Notes under the pieces: model-generated | What the model was told of the DNA's origin: nothing | What the model saw: the letters and a program-made list of their open reading frames with translations, nothing else | Database searches by the model: none | Source of the DNA: Corynebacterium stationis | Lineage (GTDB): Bacteria > Actinomycetota > Actinomycetes > Mycobacteriales > Mycobacteriaceae | Length of the DNA stretch: 64,000 bases | Direction: 5' to 3' | Assembly (NCBI RefSeq): GCF_001941345.1 | Contig: NZ_CP009251.1 | Coordinates: 434,001-498,000 of the forward strand | Translations under genes and position numbers: made by a program | Shown: piece after piece, positions 25,071 through 32,924 of the stretch | How positions within the stretch are numbered: the stretch's first letter is position 1 | How the letters are laid out: each line of letters opens with the position of its first letter

Positions 25071-25973
25071 ATGACCGAAAATAACGAGGACACCGGCAAC
25101 AACATCGGTGACGCTGTTATCGAATCTGTCCAGGAGCAGGCAGCAGAAGCTGCCGAGGCCACAGAATCTAACGATGCCACCGAGGCCATGGACACCGTTG
25201 AGGCACCTCCGGCAGAGGTAGAGGCTGTGGACGCAGACCCTGCTGAAGCTGAGTCTGCTGAAGCTCCGTCCGCTGAGGAAGAGGCTGAATCCGCTGAGAC
25301 TGAAGCCGGCGAGGTGGACGCGGATGCAGACTACCGTCGCCGTTTGCGCAAGTACACCAAGGAACTGAAAGAGCTTCCTGGTCAGTGGTACATCATTCAG
25401 TGCTACTCGGGTTATGAAAACAAGGTAAAGACCAACCTGGACATGCGTGCGCAGACGCTGGAAGTTGAAGACTCCATCTTTGATGTGGTTGTTCCAGTTG
25501 AGCAGGTTATTGAAAACAAGGACGGCAAGAAGAAGCTCGTCAAGCGCAAGCTGCTGCCTGGCTACGTTCTTGTGCGCATGGAGCTAAATGACGCTGCATG
25601 GTCGGTTGTGCGTGACACCCCGGGTGTTACCAGCTTCGTGGGTAACGAAGGCAATGCCACCCCAGTCAAGCACCGCGACGTTGCGAAGTTCTTGCTACCT
25701 AAGGAAGGCGCGGCATCGGCAGGCGAAGCAGCGGCAAATGCAGCCGAAGGCGAGCAGGTCATCTCAATGCCTGAGCAGGAAGCAGCGAAGAAGTACGCAC
25801 ACGACTACGTTGTGGGCGAAGCGGTCACGATCTTGTCTGGCCCATTCGCATCGGTTTCCGCAACCATCTCTGAAATTGATGAAGAGACCGGCAAGATGGT
25901 TGGCCTAGTTTCCATCTTCGGCCGTGAGACCCCAGTGGAGCTTTCTCCAACGGAGATTGAGCGCATTAACTGA
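25071..25973 (+). CDS. nusG: Transcription termination/antitermination factor NusG with acidic N-terminal extension
   Basis: The 300-residue protein contains the NGN domain from about residue 100 (QWYIIQCYSGYENKVKTNL, then RKLLPGYVLVRMEL) and a C-terminal KOW domain (VVGEAVTILSGPFASVSATI). It binds the RNA polymerase clamp and links it to Rho or ribosomes. The first 95 or so residues are an added low-complexity acidic tail with repeated AEAE/ESAE units, much longer than in E. coli NusG (about 181 residues in total). A 30-residue Ala/Glu-rich insert also separates NGN from KOW. ATG 25071 has GGAG six bases upstream. The gene ends before a strong terminator. Confidence 0.95.
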   Translation: MTENNEDTGNNIGDAVIESVQEQAAEAAEATESNDATEAMDTVEAPPAEVEAVDADPAEAESAEAPSAEEEAESAETEAGEVDADADYRRRLRKYTKELKELPGQWYIIQCYSGYENKVKTNLDMRAQTLEVEDSIFDVVVPVEQVIENKDGKKKLVKRKLLPGYVLVRMELNDAAWSVVRDTPGVTSFVGNEGNATPVKHRDVAKFLLPKEGAASAGEAAANAAEGEQVISMPEQEAAKKYAHDYVVGEAVTILSGPFASVSATISEIDEETGKMVGLVSIFGRETPVELSPTEIERIN

Positions 25974-26007
25974 TTTGGGTAATGCCTAGGGTCTAGATTA
26001 GGCTTGG

Positions 26008-26043
26008 TCGACGTGTGTAAATTTTTACGCACGTCGATTTTTC
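26008..26043 (+). terminator. Intrinsic terminator after nusG
   Basis: TCGACGTG pairs with CACGTCGA, extended by TGTAAA/TTTACG, and is followed by TTTTTC. Confidence 0.9.
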
Positions 26044-26136
26044 ATTTATCCCCGGTGGCCGCACAAGGTGGCATCCGGACGGGTCCTACTATTCATCGTG
26101 GTGGGGTAGCCCGGTATCACGGAAAGAGGTAATTCG

Positions 26137-26583
26137 ATGGCTCCGAAGAAAAAGAAGAAGGCCTCAGGCTTTATCAAGCTGCAGATCGAAGCAGGCGCTG
26201 CTAACCCAGCTCCTCCAGTTGGTCCTGCACTGGGTGCACACGGCGTCAACATCATGGAATTCTGCAAGGCTTACAACGCTGCAACCGAATCCATGCGCGG
26301 CAACGTCATCCCAGTTGAGATCACCGTCTACGAAGACCGTTCATTCGACTTCATCCTGAAGTCCCCACCAGCAGCTAAGCTGCTGCTGAAGGCTGCAGGC
26401 ATCAAGAAGGGCTCCGGCGTTCCACACACCGACAAGGTCGGCTCCGTGACTTGGGATCAGTGCAAGGAAATTGCAGAGACCAAGAAGAACGACCTCAACG
26501 CACGTGACATCGAAGCTGGCGCAGCGATCATCGCTGGTACCGCTCGCTCCATGGGCATCACCGTTGACGGCGCTCCAGAGTAA
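26137..26583 (+). CDS. rplK: 50S ribosomal protein L11
   Basis: The 148-residue protein has the L11 start [20 protein letters not shown] and the rRNA-binding C-terminal domain ([20 protein letters not shown]). It forms the GTPase-associated centre with 23S rRNA. The extra lysine run KKKKK at the N-terminus is common in actinobacteria. GAAAGAGG precedes ATG 26137. It is followed by rplA after 81 bases, forming the rplKA operon, separate from nusG because of the terminator at 26008-26043. Confidence 0.97.
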   Translation: MAPKKKKKASGFIKLQIEAGAANPAPPVGPALGAHGVNIMEFCKAYNAATESMRGNVIPVEITVYEDRSFDFILKSPPAAKLLLKAAGIKKGSGVPHTDKVGSVTWDQCKEIAETKKNDLNARDIEAGAAIIAGTARSMGITVDGAPE

Positions 26584-26664
26584 ACAACTTCATGTGGCAG
26601 GGCCAGCTTCGGCCCGCTAAACACCACACCAATCCACCAACTCATTTTTAAGGATTTGATTCAA

Positions 26665-27369
26665 ATGAGCAAGAACTCCAAGGCATACAAGGCAGCTGCA
26701 GAGCTCGTTGACAAGGACCGTCTCTACCGTCCAATCGAGGCTGCAAAGTTGGCTAAGGAAACCTCCTCCAAGAACTACGACGCAACCGTTGACGTTGCTT
26801 TCCGCTTGGGCGTTGACCCACGTAAGGCAGACCAGCTGGTTCGCGGCACCGTATCTTTGCCACACGGCACTGGTAAGGACGTTCGCGTTGCTGTCTTCGC
26901 TGAAGGCGAGAAGGCAACCGAGGCAGAGGCAGCAGGCGCAGACATCGTCGGCACCGAAGCTCTTCTTGAGGCAATCAACGCTGGCAACCTGGACTTCGAC
27001 GTTGCTATTGCAACCCCAGACCAGATGGCTAAGGTTGGCCGCGTAGCTCGCGTTCTGGGCCCACGTGGTCTGATGCCTAACCCTAAGACCGGTACCGTTA
27101 CCGCTGATGTTGCTAAGGCAGTTGCAGACGTTAAGGGCGGCAAGATCTCCTTCCGCGTTGACAAGGCAGCTAACCTGCACGCAATGATCGGTAAGGCATC
27201 CTTCGACGCTGAGAAGTTGGCTGAGAACTACGGCGCACTGCTCGACGAGCTGCTGCGTATCAAGCCTGCTTCTTCCAAGGGTATCTACCTGAAGAAGGTT
27301 ACCTTGTCCACCACCAATGGCCCTGGTATCCCAGTTGACTCTAACGTTCAGAAGAACTACGCAGAGTAA
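26665..27369 (+). CDS. rplA: 50S ribosomal protein L1
   Basis: The 234-residue protein contains the L1 signature [15 protein letters not shown] and the two-domain fold expected of the L1 stalk protein. It assists release of deacylated tRNA and in many bacteria represses its own operon. AAGGA lies about ten bases upstream of ATG 26665. An in-frame ATG at 26656 is too close to that site to be used. A terminator with a UUCG loop follows. Confidence 0.97.
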   Translation: MSKNSKAYKAAAELVDKDRLYRPIEAAKLAKETSSKNYDATVDVAFRLGVDPRKADQLVRGTVSLPHGTGKDVRVAVFAEGEKATEAEAAGADIVGTEALLEAINAGNLDFDVAIATPDQMAKVGRVARVLGPRGLMPNPKTGTVTADVAKAVADVKGGKISFRVDKAANLHAMIGKASFDAEKLAENYGALLDELLRIKPASSKGIYLKKVTLSTTNGPGIPVDSNVQKNYAE

Positions 27370-27404
27370 TTTCTTAGCCACGCATCATGCTGGCTAAAGC
27401 CTTA

Positions 27405-27434
27405 GGCGCCTTCACTTCGGTGGGGGCGCTTTTT
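27405..27434 (+). terminator. Intrinsic terminator after rplA
   Basis: GCGCCTTCAC pairs with GTGGGGGCGC (two G-U pairs) around a TTCG tetraloop, followed by TTTTT. Confidence 0.88.
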
Positions 27435-27456
27435 GCGTCGTAAGGTGGGAGGGAAG

Positions 27457-27969
27457 ATGTCAGGTTTGTCATATCCGAGGGGGCTGGTCGGGGCCAGCCT
27501 GAAACTTGCTGAGGGCACATTGCTTGTCGATGCCCCCTGGTACCGCGTGGACTATGCTGAAGTAATTGGCCACGGCGAGGATGATTTTCAGCGCGCGGTG
27601 GATAATCTCTTCTCGTGGCGTGCGCATCGTGCGGCACACGTGCGCGTTGATGGGAAACCAAGTGCCGGCGAGGCGGTGCAATTGCATTTTGGGCCGACGG
27701 TATCGCCGTGTCGGATTATCTCCGTAGAGCGCAGCCGCCATCGGGCGGTGTTGGTATATGGAACCATGCACGGGCACATCGAGTGCGGTGAAGAAGCCTT
27801 TATCGTGGAGCTGAGCAAGGGCGGTGAAGTCACCGGACGCTGCGTGGCTTTTTCGCAGCATTCGTGGTGGTTGGCCAGGGTGTTTAGTGGCCCGGCATCC
27901 ATCGTCCAGCGATGGGCAACTAAGCGCTACGTGCGGGGGATGGGCCGCGATTTGGTAAATGTGGTATAG
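27457..27969 (+). CDS. DUF1990 family protein
   Basis: The 170-residue protein matches the DUF1990 pattern: an N-terminal WYRVDYAEVIGHGEDDFQRA segment, VQLHFGPTVSPCRIISVERS in the middle, and a C-terminal HSWWLARVFSGPASIVQRW. The family is soluble and of unknown function, common in actinobacteria. ATG 27457 has a strong GGGAGG five bases upstream and was chosen over 27433, which lies in the rplA terminator. It separates rplA from rplJ. The rplJ promoter begins inside its last 20 bases. Confidence 0.85.
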   Translation: MSGLSYPRGLVGASLKLAEGTLLVDAPWYRVDYAEVIGHGEDDFQRAVDNLFSWRAHRAAHVRVDGKPSAGEAVQLHFGPTVSPCRIISVERSRHRAVLVYGTMHGHIECGEEAFIVELSKGGEVTGRCVAFSQHSWWLARVFSGPASIVQRWATKRYVRGMGRDLVNVV

Positions 27970-27981
27970 ACGCGTTAGAGT
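27952..27981 (+). promoter_or_regulatory. Promoter of the rplJL operon
   Basis: TTGGTA, an 18-base spacer and TAGAGT overlap the 3' end of the DUF1990 gene. The predicted transcript start is near 27988. Confidence 0.6.
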
Positions 27982-27987
27982 AAAACC

Positions 27988-28181
27988 CGAAGTTTGAACG
28001 GACGCATCTGACTGCAGATGGCGTTCGTGCTCAAGTTTCACCGAAGACCGTAGGTTATCTGAACTATTCGGATCGAAGGACCCCGCACTCAATGGGGCAG
28101 CCCACGCAGGAGACGCTTGTTGCACTCTAGTCATTAGTTTGGCTTGATTGTGTGCCTCGTGCTCTTGCACGGGGCTTTTTT
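27988..28181 (+). promoter_or_regulatory. L10 ribosomal leader with attenuator
   Basis: The 260-base region before rplJ holds features of the L10-L12 binding leader: the conserved ACCGAAGACCGTAGGT segment near 28040-28056 and the GCAGGAGACGC segment near 28106-28116. It ends in a classical attenuator: GCCTCGTGC (28154-28162) paired with GCACGGGGC (28167-28175), then TTTTTT. Excess L10(L12) complex binding the leader should reduce rplJL expression. Confidence 0.8.
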
Positions 28182-28247
28182 GATGCCTGTCATCAAATTT
28201 GCTCCGGCGGAACAAAAGAGATGTTTTGAAAGGAGGCGAGTAAGAAA

Positions 28248-28763
28248 ATGGCAAACCCAAAGAACACTGCGGAATTGGCTGAGCTGAAGGAGAAGATCGC
28301 TGCATCTTCCTCCATCGTCATCACCGAGTACCGCGGCCTGACCGTTGCACAGCTTCAGGAGCTGCGCACCAACCTGGGCTTTGATGTTGATTACTCCGTC
28401 GCCAAGAACACCCTCTTCAAGATCGCTGCCAACGAAGCTGGCATCGAAGGCCTTGACGAACACCTCTCCGGCCCATCCGCATTTGCCTTCATCAAGGGCG
28501 AAGCAGTTGATGCCGCAAAGGTTATGAAGAAGTTCGCTGATGATAACGACGCACTCGTTCTCAAGGGCGGCTACATGGACGGCAGCGCTTTGTCTGCTGA
28601 CCAAGTCAAGGCTATCGCCGACCTGGACAACCGCGAGACCACTCTCGCAAAGCTGGCTGGCGCAATGAAGGGCAACTTGGCAAAGGCCGCTGGCCTGTTC
28701 AATGCCCCTGCTTCTCAGGTTGCACGCCTTTCGGCTGCACTGCAGGAGAAGAAGGAAGCTTAA
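28248..28763 (+). CDS. rplJ: 50S ribosomal protein L10
   Basis: The 171-residue protein has the L10 N-terminal rRNA-binding domain ([20 protein letters not shown], then [13 protein letters not shown]) and a C-terminal helix that carries L7/L12 dimers. AAAGGAGG lies 14 bases before ATG 28248. It is the first gene of the rplJL operon and probably also its autogenous repressor through the leader at 27988-28181. Confidence 0.96.
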   Translation: MANPKNTAELAELKEKIAASSSIVITEYRGLTVAQLQELRTNLGFDVDYSVAKNTLFKIAANEAGIEGLDEHLSGPSAFAFIKGEAVDAAKVMKKFADDNDALVLKGGYMDGSALSADQVKAIADLDNRETTLAKLAGAMKGNLAKAAGLFNAPASQVARLSAALQEKKEA

Positions 28764-28839
28764 GTCGCACACCGCGTGCGCAACACAATCTACAACTTGT
28801 TGGATTTAGAAAAATCCGACTGAAGAAAGGATGCCTACC

Positions 28840-29223
28840 ATGGCTAAGCTCACCAAGGACGAGCTCATTGAAGCGTTCAAGGAAATGACCCTCATCGAGC
28901 TCTCTGAGTTCGTTAAGGAATTCGAAGAGGTCTTCGACGTAACCGCTGCTGCTCCTGTAGCTGCTGTTGCTGCTGCACCAGGTGCAGAGGCTGCTGCTGA
29001 GGAAGAGAAGGACGAGTTCGACGTTGTCCTGACCGACGCTGGCGCAAAGAAGATCGGCGTTATTAAGGCTGTTCGCGAAATCGTTTCCGGCCTGGGCCTG
29101 AAGGAAGCTAAGGAGCTCGTTGAGGGCGCACCTAAGGCTATCCTCGAAGCTGCAAGCAAGGACGACGCTGAAGCTGCTAAGGCTAAGCTGGAAGAAGCTG
29201 GCGCTTCCGTCGAGCTCAAGTAA
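28840..29223 (+). CDS. rplL: 50S ribosomal protein L7/L12
   Basis: The 127-residue protein has the N-terminal dimerisation domain ([20 protein letters not shown]), an Ala/Val/Pro hinge ([18 protein letters not shown]) and the C-terminal factor-binding domain ([20 protein letters not shown]). It recruits elongation factors to the ribosome. ATG 28840 is preferred over 28831 because AAAGG is well spaced before it. A strong hairpin follows. Confidence 0.97.
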   Translation: MAKLTKDELIEAFKEMTLIELSEFVKEFEEVFDVTAAAPVAAVAAAPGAEAAAEEEKDEFDVVLTDAGAKKIGVIKAVREIVSGLGLKEAKELVEGAPKAILEAASKDDAEAAKAKLEEAGASVELK

Positions 29224-29241
29224 TTTTGAGCTTAATTGCAC

Positions 29242-29290
29242 ATTCCCCCTAGGTGACTGTTGGTTTATTCCAGCAGTACCCAGGGGGAAT
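29242..29290 (+). terminator. Terminator after rplL
   Basis: ATTCCCCCT pairs with AGGGGGAAT and encloses a smaller GACTGTTGG/CCAGCAGT stem. TTTCCCGTTTT follows. It may also stop transcription from the convergent TetR gene. Confidence 0.8.
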
Positions 29291-29317
29291 TTCCCGTTTT
29301 AGGGGTTAGCTTCACGT

Positions 29318-29893
29318 CTAACCTTGGCCTGTGAGGAGTTCGTGGGCTGTGCCAAGCGTGTCGATTGCGAGCGTGGTATCAACCCGTACGAGTGTAAACG
29401 CGCTAATAATAAGGCCCGTGATGGCATCAACTAAACGGGTTTGTTCAGCGCCACCTAGTTCGGGGCGGGCGGCGCCGACACCCCGGGCGATAGCGCCGCG
29501 TAGTTCGTCGAGATAGTCGGTGATGACGCGGCAGATTTGTTCATCTTGCGCCAATCCAGAGCCCGAAGCATTCACTAAAAGACAGCCCGGGGCGTGATCG
29601 AGAGCTTCGAAGGCGTGGCCCAAGCCTGTTATGTAGTCGGTTAAAGCAGTGGGGGAGACTGCATCGACAAGCAAAGGGCGAAGACGGGGCCGAACAACTT
29701 CCTCGAGGTAGTTATCCACGGCGGCATCGAAAAGCCCGCGTTTGGAGCCGAAAGTGTTGTAGATGCTGGAACGGTTAAGCCCCGTTGCCTTTTCCAAAGC
29801 TGGAAGCGCGGTCTCGGCGTAGCCATCGCGCAAAAACACATCACGTGCGGCCTTGATAGCTGCTTGTTTATCGAATGCTGCAGTGCGTGACAT
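29318..29893 (-). CDS. TetR/AcrR-family transcriptional regulator
   Basis: The 191-residue protein begins with a TetR helix-turn-helix (AAIKAARDVFLRDGYAETALPALEKATGLNRSSIYNTFGSKRGLF) followed by an all-helical ligand domain with a buried Cys (HAPGCLLVNASGSG). GGGAG lies seven bases before ATG 29893. It is divergent from a DUF1304 gene and an oxidoreductase gene, and two operator-like inverted repeats lie between them. It probably represses that module and itself until an electrophilic or lipophilic inducer binds; the inducer is unknown. Confidence 0.9.
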   Translation of the reverse strand: MSRTAAFDKQAAIKAARDVFLRDGYAETALPALEKATGLNRSSIYNTFGSKRGLFDAAVDNYLEEVVRPRLRPLLVDAVSPTALTDYITGLGHAFEALDHAPGCLLVNASGSGLAQDEQICRVITDYLDELRGAIARGVGAARPELGGAEQTRLVDAITGLIISAFTLVRVDTTLAIDTLGTAHELLTGQG

Positions 29894-29939
29894 GCATGCT
29901 CCCTTGCGCTTTACTTGCTGGTATTGACCAGCAGACTAG

Positions 29940-29982
29940 CTGAACTGACCGTTTCAGTATATATTTGAACCGTTCAGTTCAA
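29940..29982. promoter_or_regulatory. Two operator-like repeats in the TetR-DUF1304 gap
   Basis: CTGAAC-N5-GTTTCAG at 29940-29957 and the perfect TTGAAC-N6-GTTCAA at 29965-29982 have the form of TetR-family sites. A minus-strand promoter (TTGAAC, 17 bases, TACTGA) overlaps them, which would allow self-repression of the regulator. Confidence 0.6.
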
Positions 29983-30024
29983 AAAGCGACGTCTTGATTG
30001 CCACACTCACAGAAAGTCACCGCC

Positions 30025-30411
30025 ATGGCTATTGCAGGCCTAGTACTCACCGGGGTTGCGGCCCTTATTCACGTCTATATCTTCTATCTTGAGTCACTTG
30101 CTTGGACAAGCAAACGTGCTCGTGCCACATTTGGCACCTCCGTTGAAGAGACCCAGAGCACGAAAGAACTAGCCTTCAATCAAGGTTTTTACAACCTCTT
30201 TCTGGCGCTCTCGGTAGCTGCTGGTTTGTTCTTTTGGGGTTTTGGCAATCACACCGTTGGTTCGACACTGATTTTCGTCGGTGCTGGGTCTATGGTTGCC
30301 GCTTCTGTTGTTCTGTTCATTTTTAGCGCTGATAAGCGTCCTGCCGCGTTGAAACAAGGATTAATTCCCGCGCTCGGCATCCTCTTTTTGGCGCTTGGCC
30401 TAGCCATTTAG
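30025..30411 (+). CDS. DUF1304 family membrane protein
   Basis: The 128-residue protein has four predicted membrane helices and the DUF1304 marks ALIHVYIFYLESLAW near the N-terminus and NQGFYNLFLALS in the middle. The function of the family is unknown; it is often found beside TetR or MarR regulators and oxidoreductases. ATG 30025 was chosen instead of TTG 29998. It lies between the divergent regulator and a downstream NADP-dependent oxidoreductase, with 44 bases to the latter, so the two are probably cotranscribed. Confidence 0.85.
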   Translation: MAIAGLVLTGVAALIHVYIFYLESLAWTSKRARATFGTSVEETQSTKELAFNQGFYNLFLALSVAAGLFFWGFGNHTVGSTLIFVGAGSMVAASVVLFIFSADKRPAALKQGLIPALGILFLALGLAI

Positions 30412-30455
30412 CAGCATCACAACACTATTTTCTAAAGTTTAGGAAGTACATCTAC

Positions 30456-31466
30456 ATGTCCAATTCCACAAGCACACAAATTCAGTTGGTTAATCGCCCA
30501 ACCGGTTGGCCTACCCACGATGATTTCCGCACTGCAACCATTGAATATGGCGACTTAGAACCTGGCCAGGTGCGCGTGCGCAATGAGTATGTGTCGGTTG
30601 ATCCGTATATGCGCGGGCGCATGAATGACACCCGCAGCTATGTAGCTCCCTTCGCATTGGGGGAGACCATTACCGGCGGGGCTGTTGGCCGCGTGATTGA
30701 ATCTGAATCTGATGCCTTGCCAGTGGGCACCCCTGTTCTGCACCAGCATGGCTGGAGCGATGTTATCCAGGCTGATGCGGAAACCTTCCGCCCCGTGCCA
30801 GATATTGAAGGCCTACCTCTATCAGTACACCTGCATATTTTGGGAATGACTGGTTTGACTGCATATGTAGGCTTGACCGCGATTGCAGGCATGAAAGAAG
30901 GTGATACTGTCTTTGTCTCCGGTGCTGCTGGCGCCGTGGGTACCGCGGTTGGCCAAATTGCCAAGCAGCTGGGCGCGAGCCGAGTTATCGGTTCTGCTGG
31001 TTCGGCCGAAAAAGTCGCTCTGCTGACGCAGAAGTACGGATATGACGAGGCCTTTAATTACAAGGAAGGCAATGTCCGCGAACAGCTTCCTGTCTCCGCA
31101 CCCGACGGTGTCGATGTCTACTTCGACAATGTCGGCGGTGACCACTTAGAAGCTGCTTTAGATGCCATGAATGATGGCGGTCGTATCGCGCTATGTGGAG
31201 CTATCTCAGGCTATAACACCACCGACCGCACGCCAGGGCCTGACAATATGGCAAATATCATCACCCGTGGCTTGAAGCTGGAAGGCTTTACTTTGGCGAA
31301 CTACCTGCATCACGCTCCGGCATTCCGGGAGAAGATGACCAAGTGGTTCGCTGAAGGCAAGATTGCCTATGACGAGACCGTAGTCGACGGCATTGAAAAT
31401 ACCGTCGACGCATTTCTGGATATGATGCGCGGGGCAAATACCGGCAAAATGTTGGTGCGAATTTAG
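30456..31466 (+). CDS. NADP-dependent MDR-family oxidoreductase (leukotriene B4 dehydrogenase-like)
   Basis: The 336-residue enzyme belongs to the zinc-free medium-chain reductases related to CurA/YncB and prostaglandin reductase. The N-terminus has VDPYMRGRMND, the Rossmann domain has VFVSGAAGAVGTAVGQIAKQLGA, and the product-site region has VDVYFDNVGGDHLEAAL followed by RIALCGAISGYN. Such enzymes reduce alpha,beta-unsaturated carbonyls with NADPH. AGGA lies 12 bases before ATG 30456. With the TetR and DUF1304 genes it forms what looks like an inducible detoxification module. Its 3' end overlaps the convergent DUF3068 gene by four bases. Confidence 0.9.
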   Translation: MSNSTSTQIQLVNRPTGWPTHDDFRTATIEYGDLEPGQVRVRNEYVSVDPYMRGRMNDTRSYVAPFALGETITGGAVGRVIESESDALPVGTPVLHQHGWSDVIQADAETFRPVPDIEGLPLSVHLHILGMTGLTAYVGLTAIAGMKEGDTVFVSGAAGAVGTAVGQIAKQLGASRVIGSAGSAEKVALLTQKYGYDEAFNYKEGNVREQLPVSAPDGVDVYFDNVGGDHLEAALDAMNDGGRIALCGAISGYNTTDRTPGPDNMANIITRGLKLEGFTLANYLHHAPAFREKMTKWFAEGKIAYDETVVDGIENTVDAFLDMMRGANTGKMLVRI

Positions 31467-32419
31467 TTCTTACGCCGCGGCCAGAAGGTGCCAAAAGCGC
31501 CCAGGGCAATGAGTACACCGCCGCCAATCAACAGGCCAAGACGAACGTTGTGCGCGGTGGCTTCGCGCGGTACCTTCCCTGCCTGGGCGAGCATCGCCGA
31601 GCGGTCTTCGTCTGAGCTCGCTGCTTGAAGTACTAGCGCATCGTGGTCAGCGTTGCCTTCGCGGTCGGCGTAGTAGTCATGGATGTCGACATCGAGGCCA
31701 ACCAAGAGGCCGGTTTCTTGATCGACGTAGAGATCACGCGTGCCAGAGTGGAAGAGGTAGCCGGCCTCGGTGCCGCCGTCTTCGGTTTCTAAAGTCGTGG
31801 TGTTGAAAGCGCCAGCGTAGAGCGTGGCTACATTTTCAGGTGCGATGTCCTGGTGATAGCGGTATACCGTGCGGCCATCGATATCGAGTTCTTCTTCAAA
31901 GACTGCGTCGCGGGCAGCTCGCAACGTCGGGTCGAATGCAGGATAGGTGGTCTTTTCCGCATTTGACGGGAACTTAAACCAATAGCCTTCCACGGCAGAT
32001 GTCGCCATAGGCGAGGCCAGTTGATAGCTGATATCTGCCTCACTGGTGGCCTCACCAGTGACGCGATCAATGGAATAATTCCAAATCTGGGCTTGTACCA
32101 GGTTGGAAATCGCGTCGTCCTCGGCGTGGCCACGCAAAGTCGATTCACCAATGCTTACTGTCGCATTATTGGCATCTGCCGGTTCCTGAAGATCCACATG
32201 CATCTGATAGGTCACAGGCCCTGTGTACTCATCGGTGCCGTCTTCACTAAATTCTACAGCCGCGCCATCCTCGTCGGTCAGCGTGTACGTTGCGCCAGAT
32301 AAGTCGAGGGGTAAACGGGCGCTAGCGTGAAGAAACTGCGGAGCGATAATGCCTGCAACCAGCAGTGCAGCGCCGAGACCTAGCAGCACAATGGAGATAA
32401 CTCGAGACTTTGGCAGCAT
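31463..32419 (-). CDS. DUF3068 (PorA-family) membrane-anchored secreted protein
   Basis: The 318-residue protein has an N-terminal membrane helix (about 6-28), a large external domain of beta character and a C-terminal membrane helix (about 292-312) ending in RRKN. The pattern, including WNYSIDRVTGEA, YWFKFPSNAEKTTY and the C-terminal helix, fits the DUF3068 family of mycolate-containing actinobacteria, annotated in databases as porin PorA family. It is unrelated in size to the small PorA peptides of C. glutamicum. ATG 32419 has TAGACT eight bases upstream; the frame is open to 32449. The role is probably in the mycolic acid envelope, but this is not demonstrated. Confidence 0.82.
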   Translation of the reverse strand: MLPKSRVISIVLLGLGAALLVAGIIAPQFLHASARLPLDLSGATYTLTDEDGAAVEFSEDGTDEYTGPVTYQMHVDLQEPADANNATVSIGESTLRGHAEDDAISNLVQAQIWNYSIDRVTGEATSEADISYQLASPMATSAVEGYWFKFPSNAEKTTYPAFDPTLRAARDAVFEEELDIDGRTVYRYHQDIAPENVATLYAGAFNTTTLETEDGGTEAGYLFHSGTRDLYVDQETGLLVGLDVDIHDYYADREGNADHDALVLQAASSDEDRSAMLAQAGKVPREATAHNVRLGLLIGGGVLIALGAFGTFWPRRKN

Positions 32420-32924
32420 GGGTATGTAGTCTACCTTCCGCGTGGACAAAGCCGACGCGCGCGGGGCGCATTTTTAATAATCTCTACAATGCGTGGTAGA
32501 TTGCCGCGGTAGGACACCCCATGCAATGTGGTACTAGTTCGCGCACGTTTGATTTATTCCTCCGTGAGCCCAAGCTCATTTTCCGCTGGGCGCAAGACCG
32601 CAGGCTGATCAAGCCTTGTCTGTGGTTGGGAATCCGCGCAGCGCATGCACTACAATGATCCGGAGTAGCACATGCATTAGTCGGTGTTAAATAAAAAAGT
32701 CAAGTCTGACTTTACATGGGGGCAAAGTTGGACTAGGCTATTTCTTTGCGCTGGAATCCGGATCTTCAGTGCGCATTTAGCCTTGGCGAGCAGCGATGGT
32801 AAAGCTGATTTGACAGGGTGATTTTGTGCTATCTGAACCCGACTATTCCACAGCAGACCGAATGCTAAATCTACCAGCGGTTTTCGTTCCTCAAGGTGGT
32901 TCTTGAGAGGACGTTCCGCGTGAG
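32420..32924 (+). promoter_or_regulatory. Long rpoB upstream region
   Basis: About 500 bases without a gene precede rpoB. They hold several possible -10 elements (TACAAT near 32485 and again near 32651) and an inverted repeat AAGTCA-AGTC-TGACTT at 32697-32712. A TTGGAC-containing segment lies near 32728. Multiple promoters are likely, as expected for rpoBC, but I cannot assign one confidently. Confidence 0.45.
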
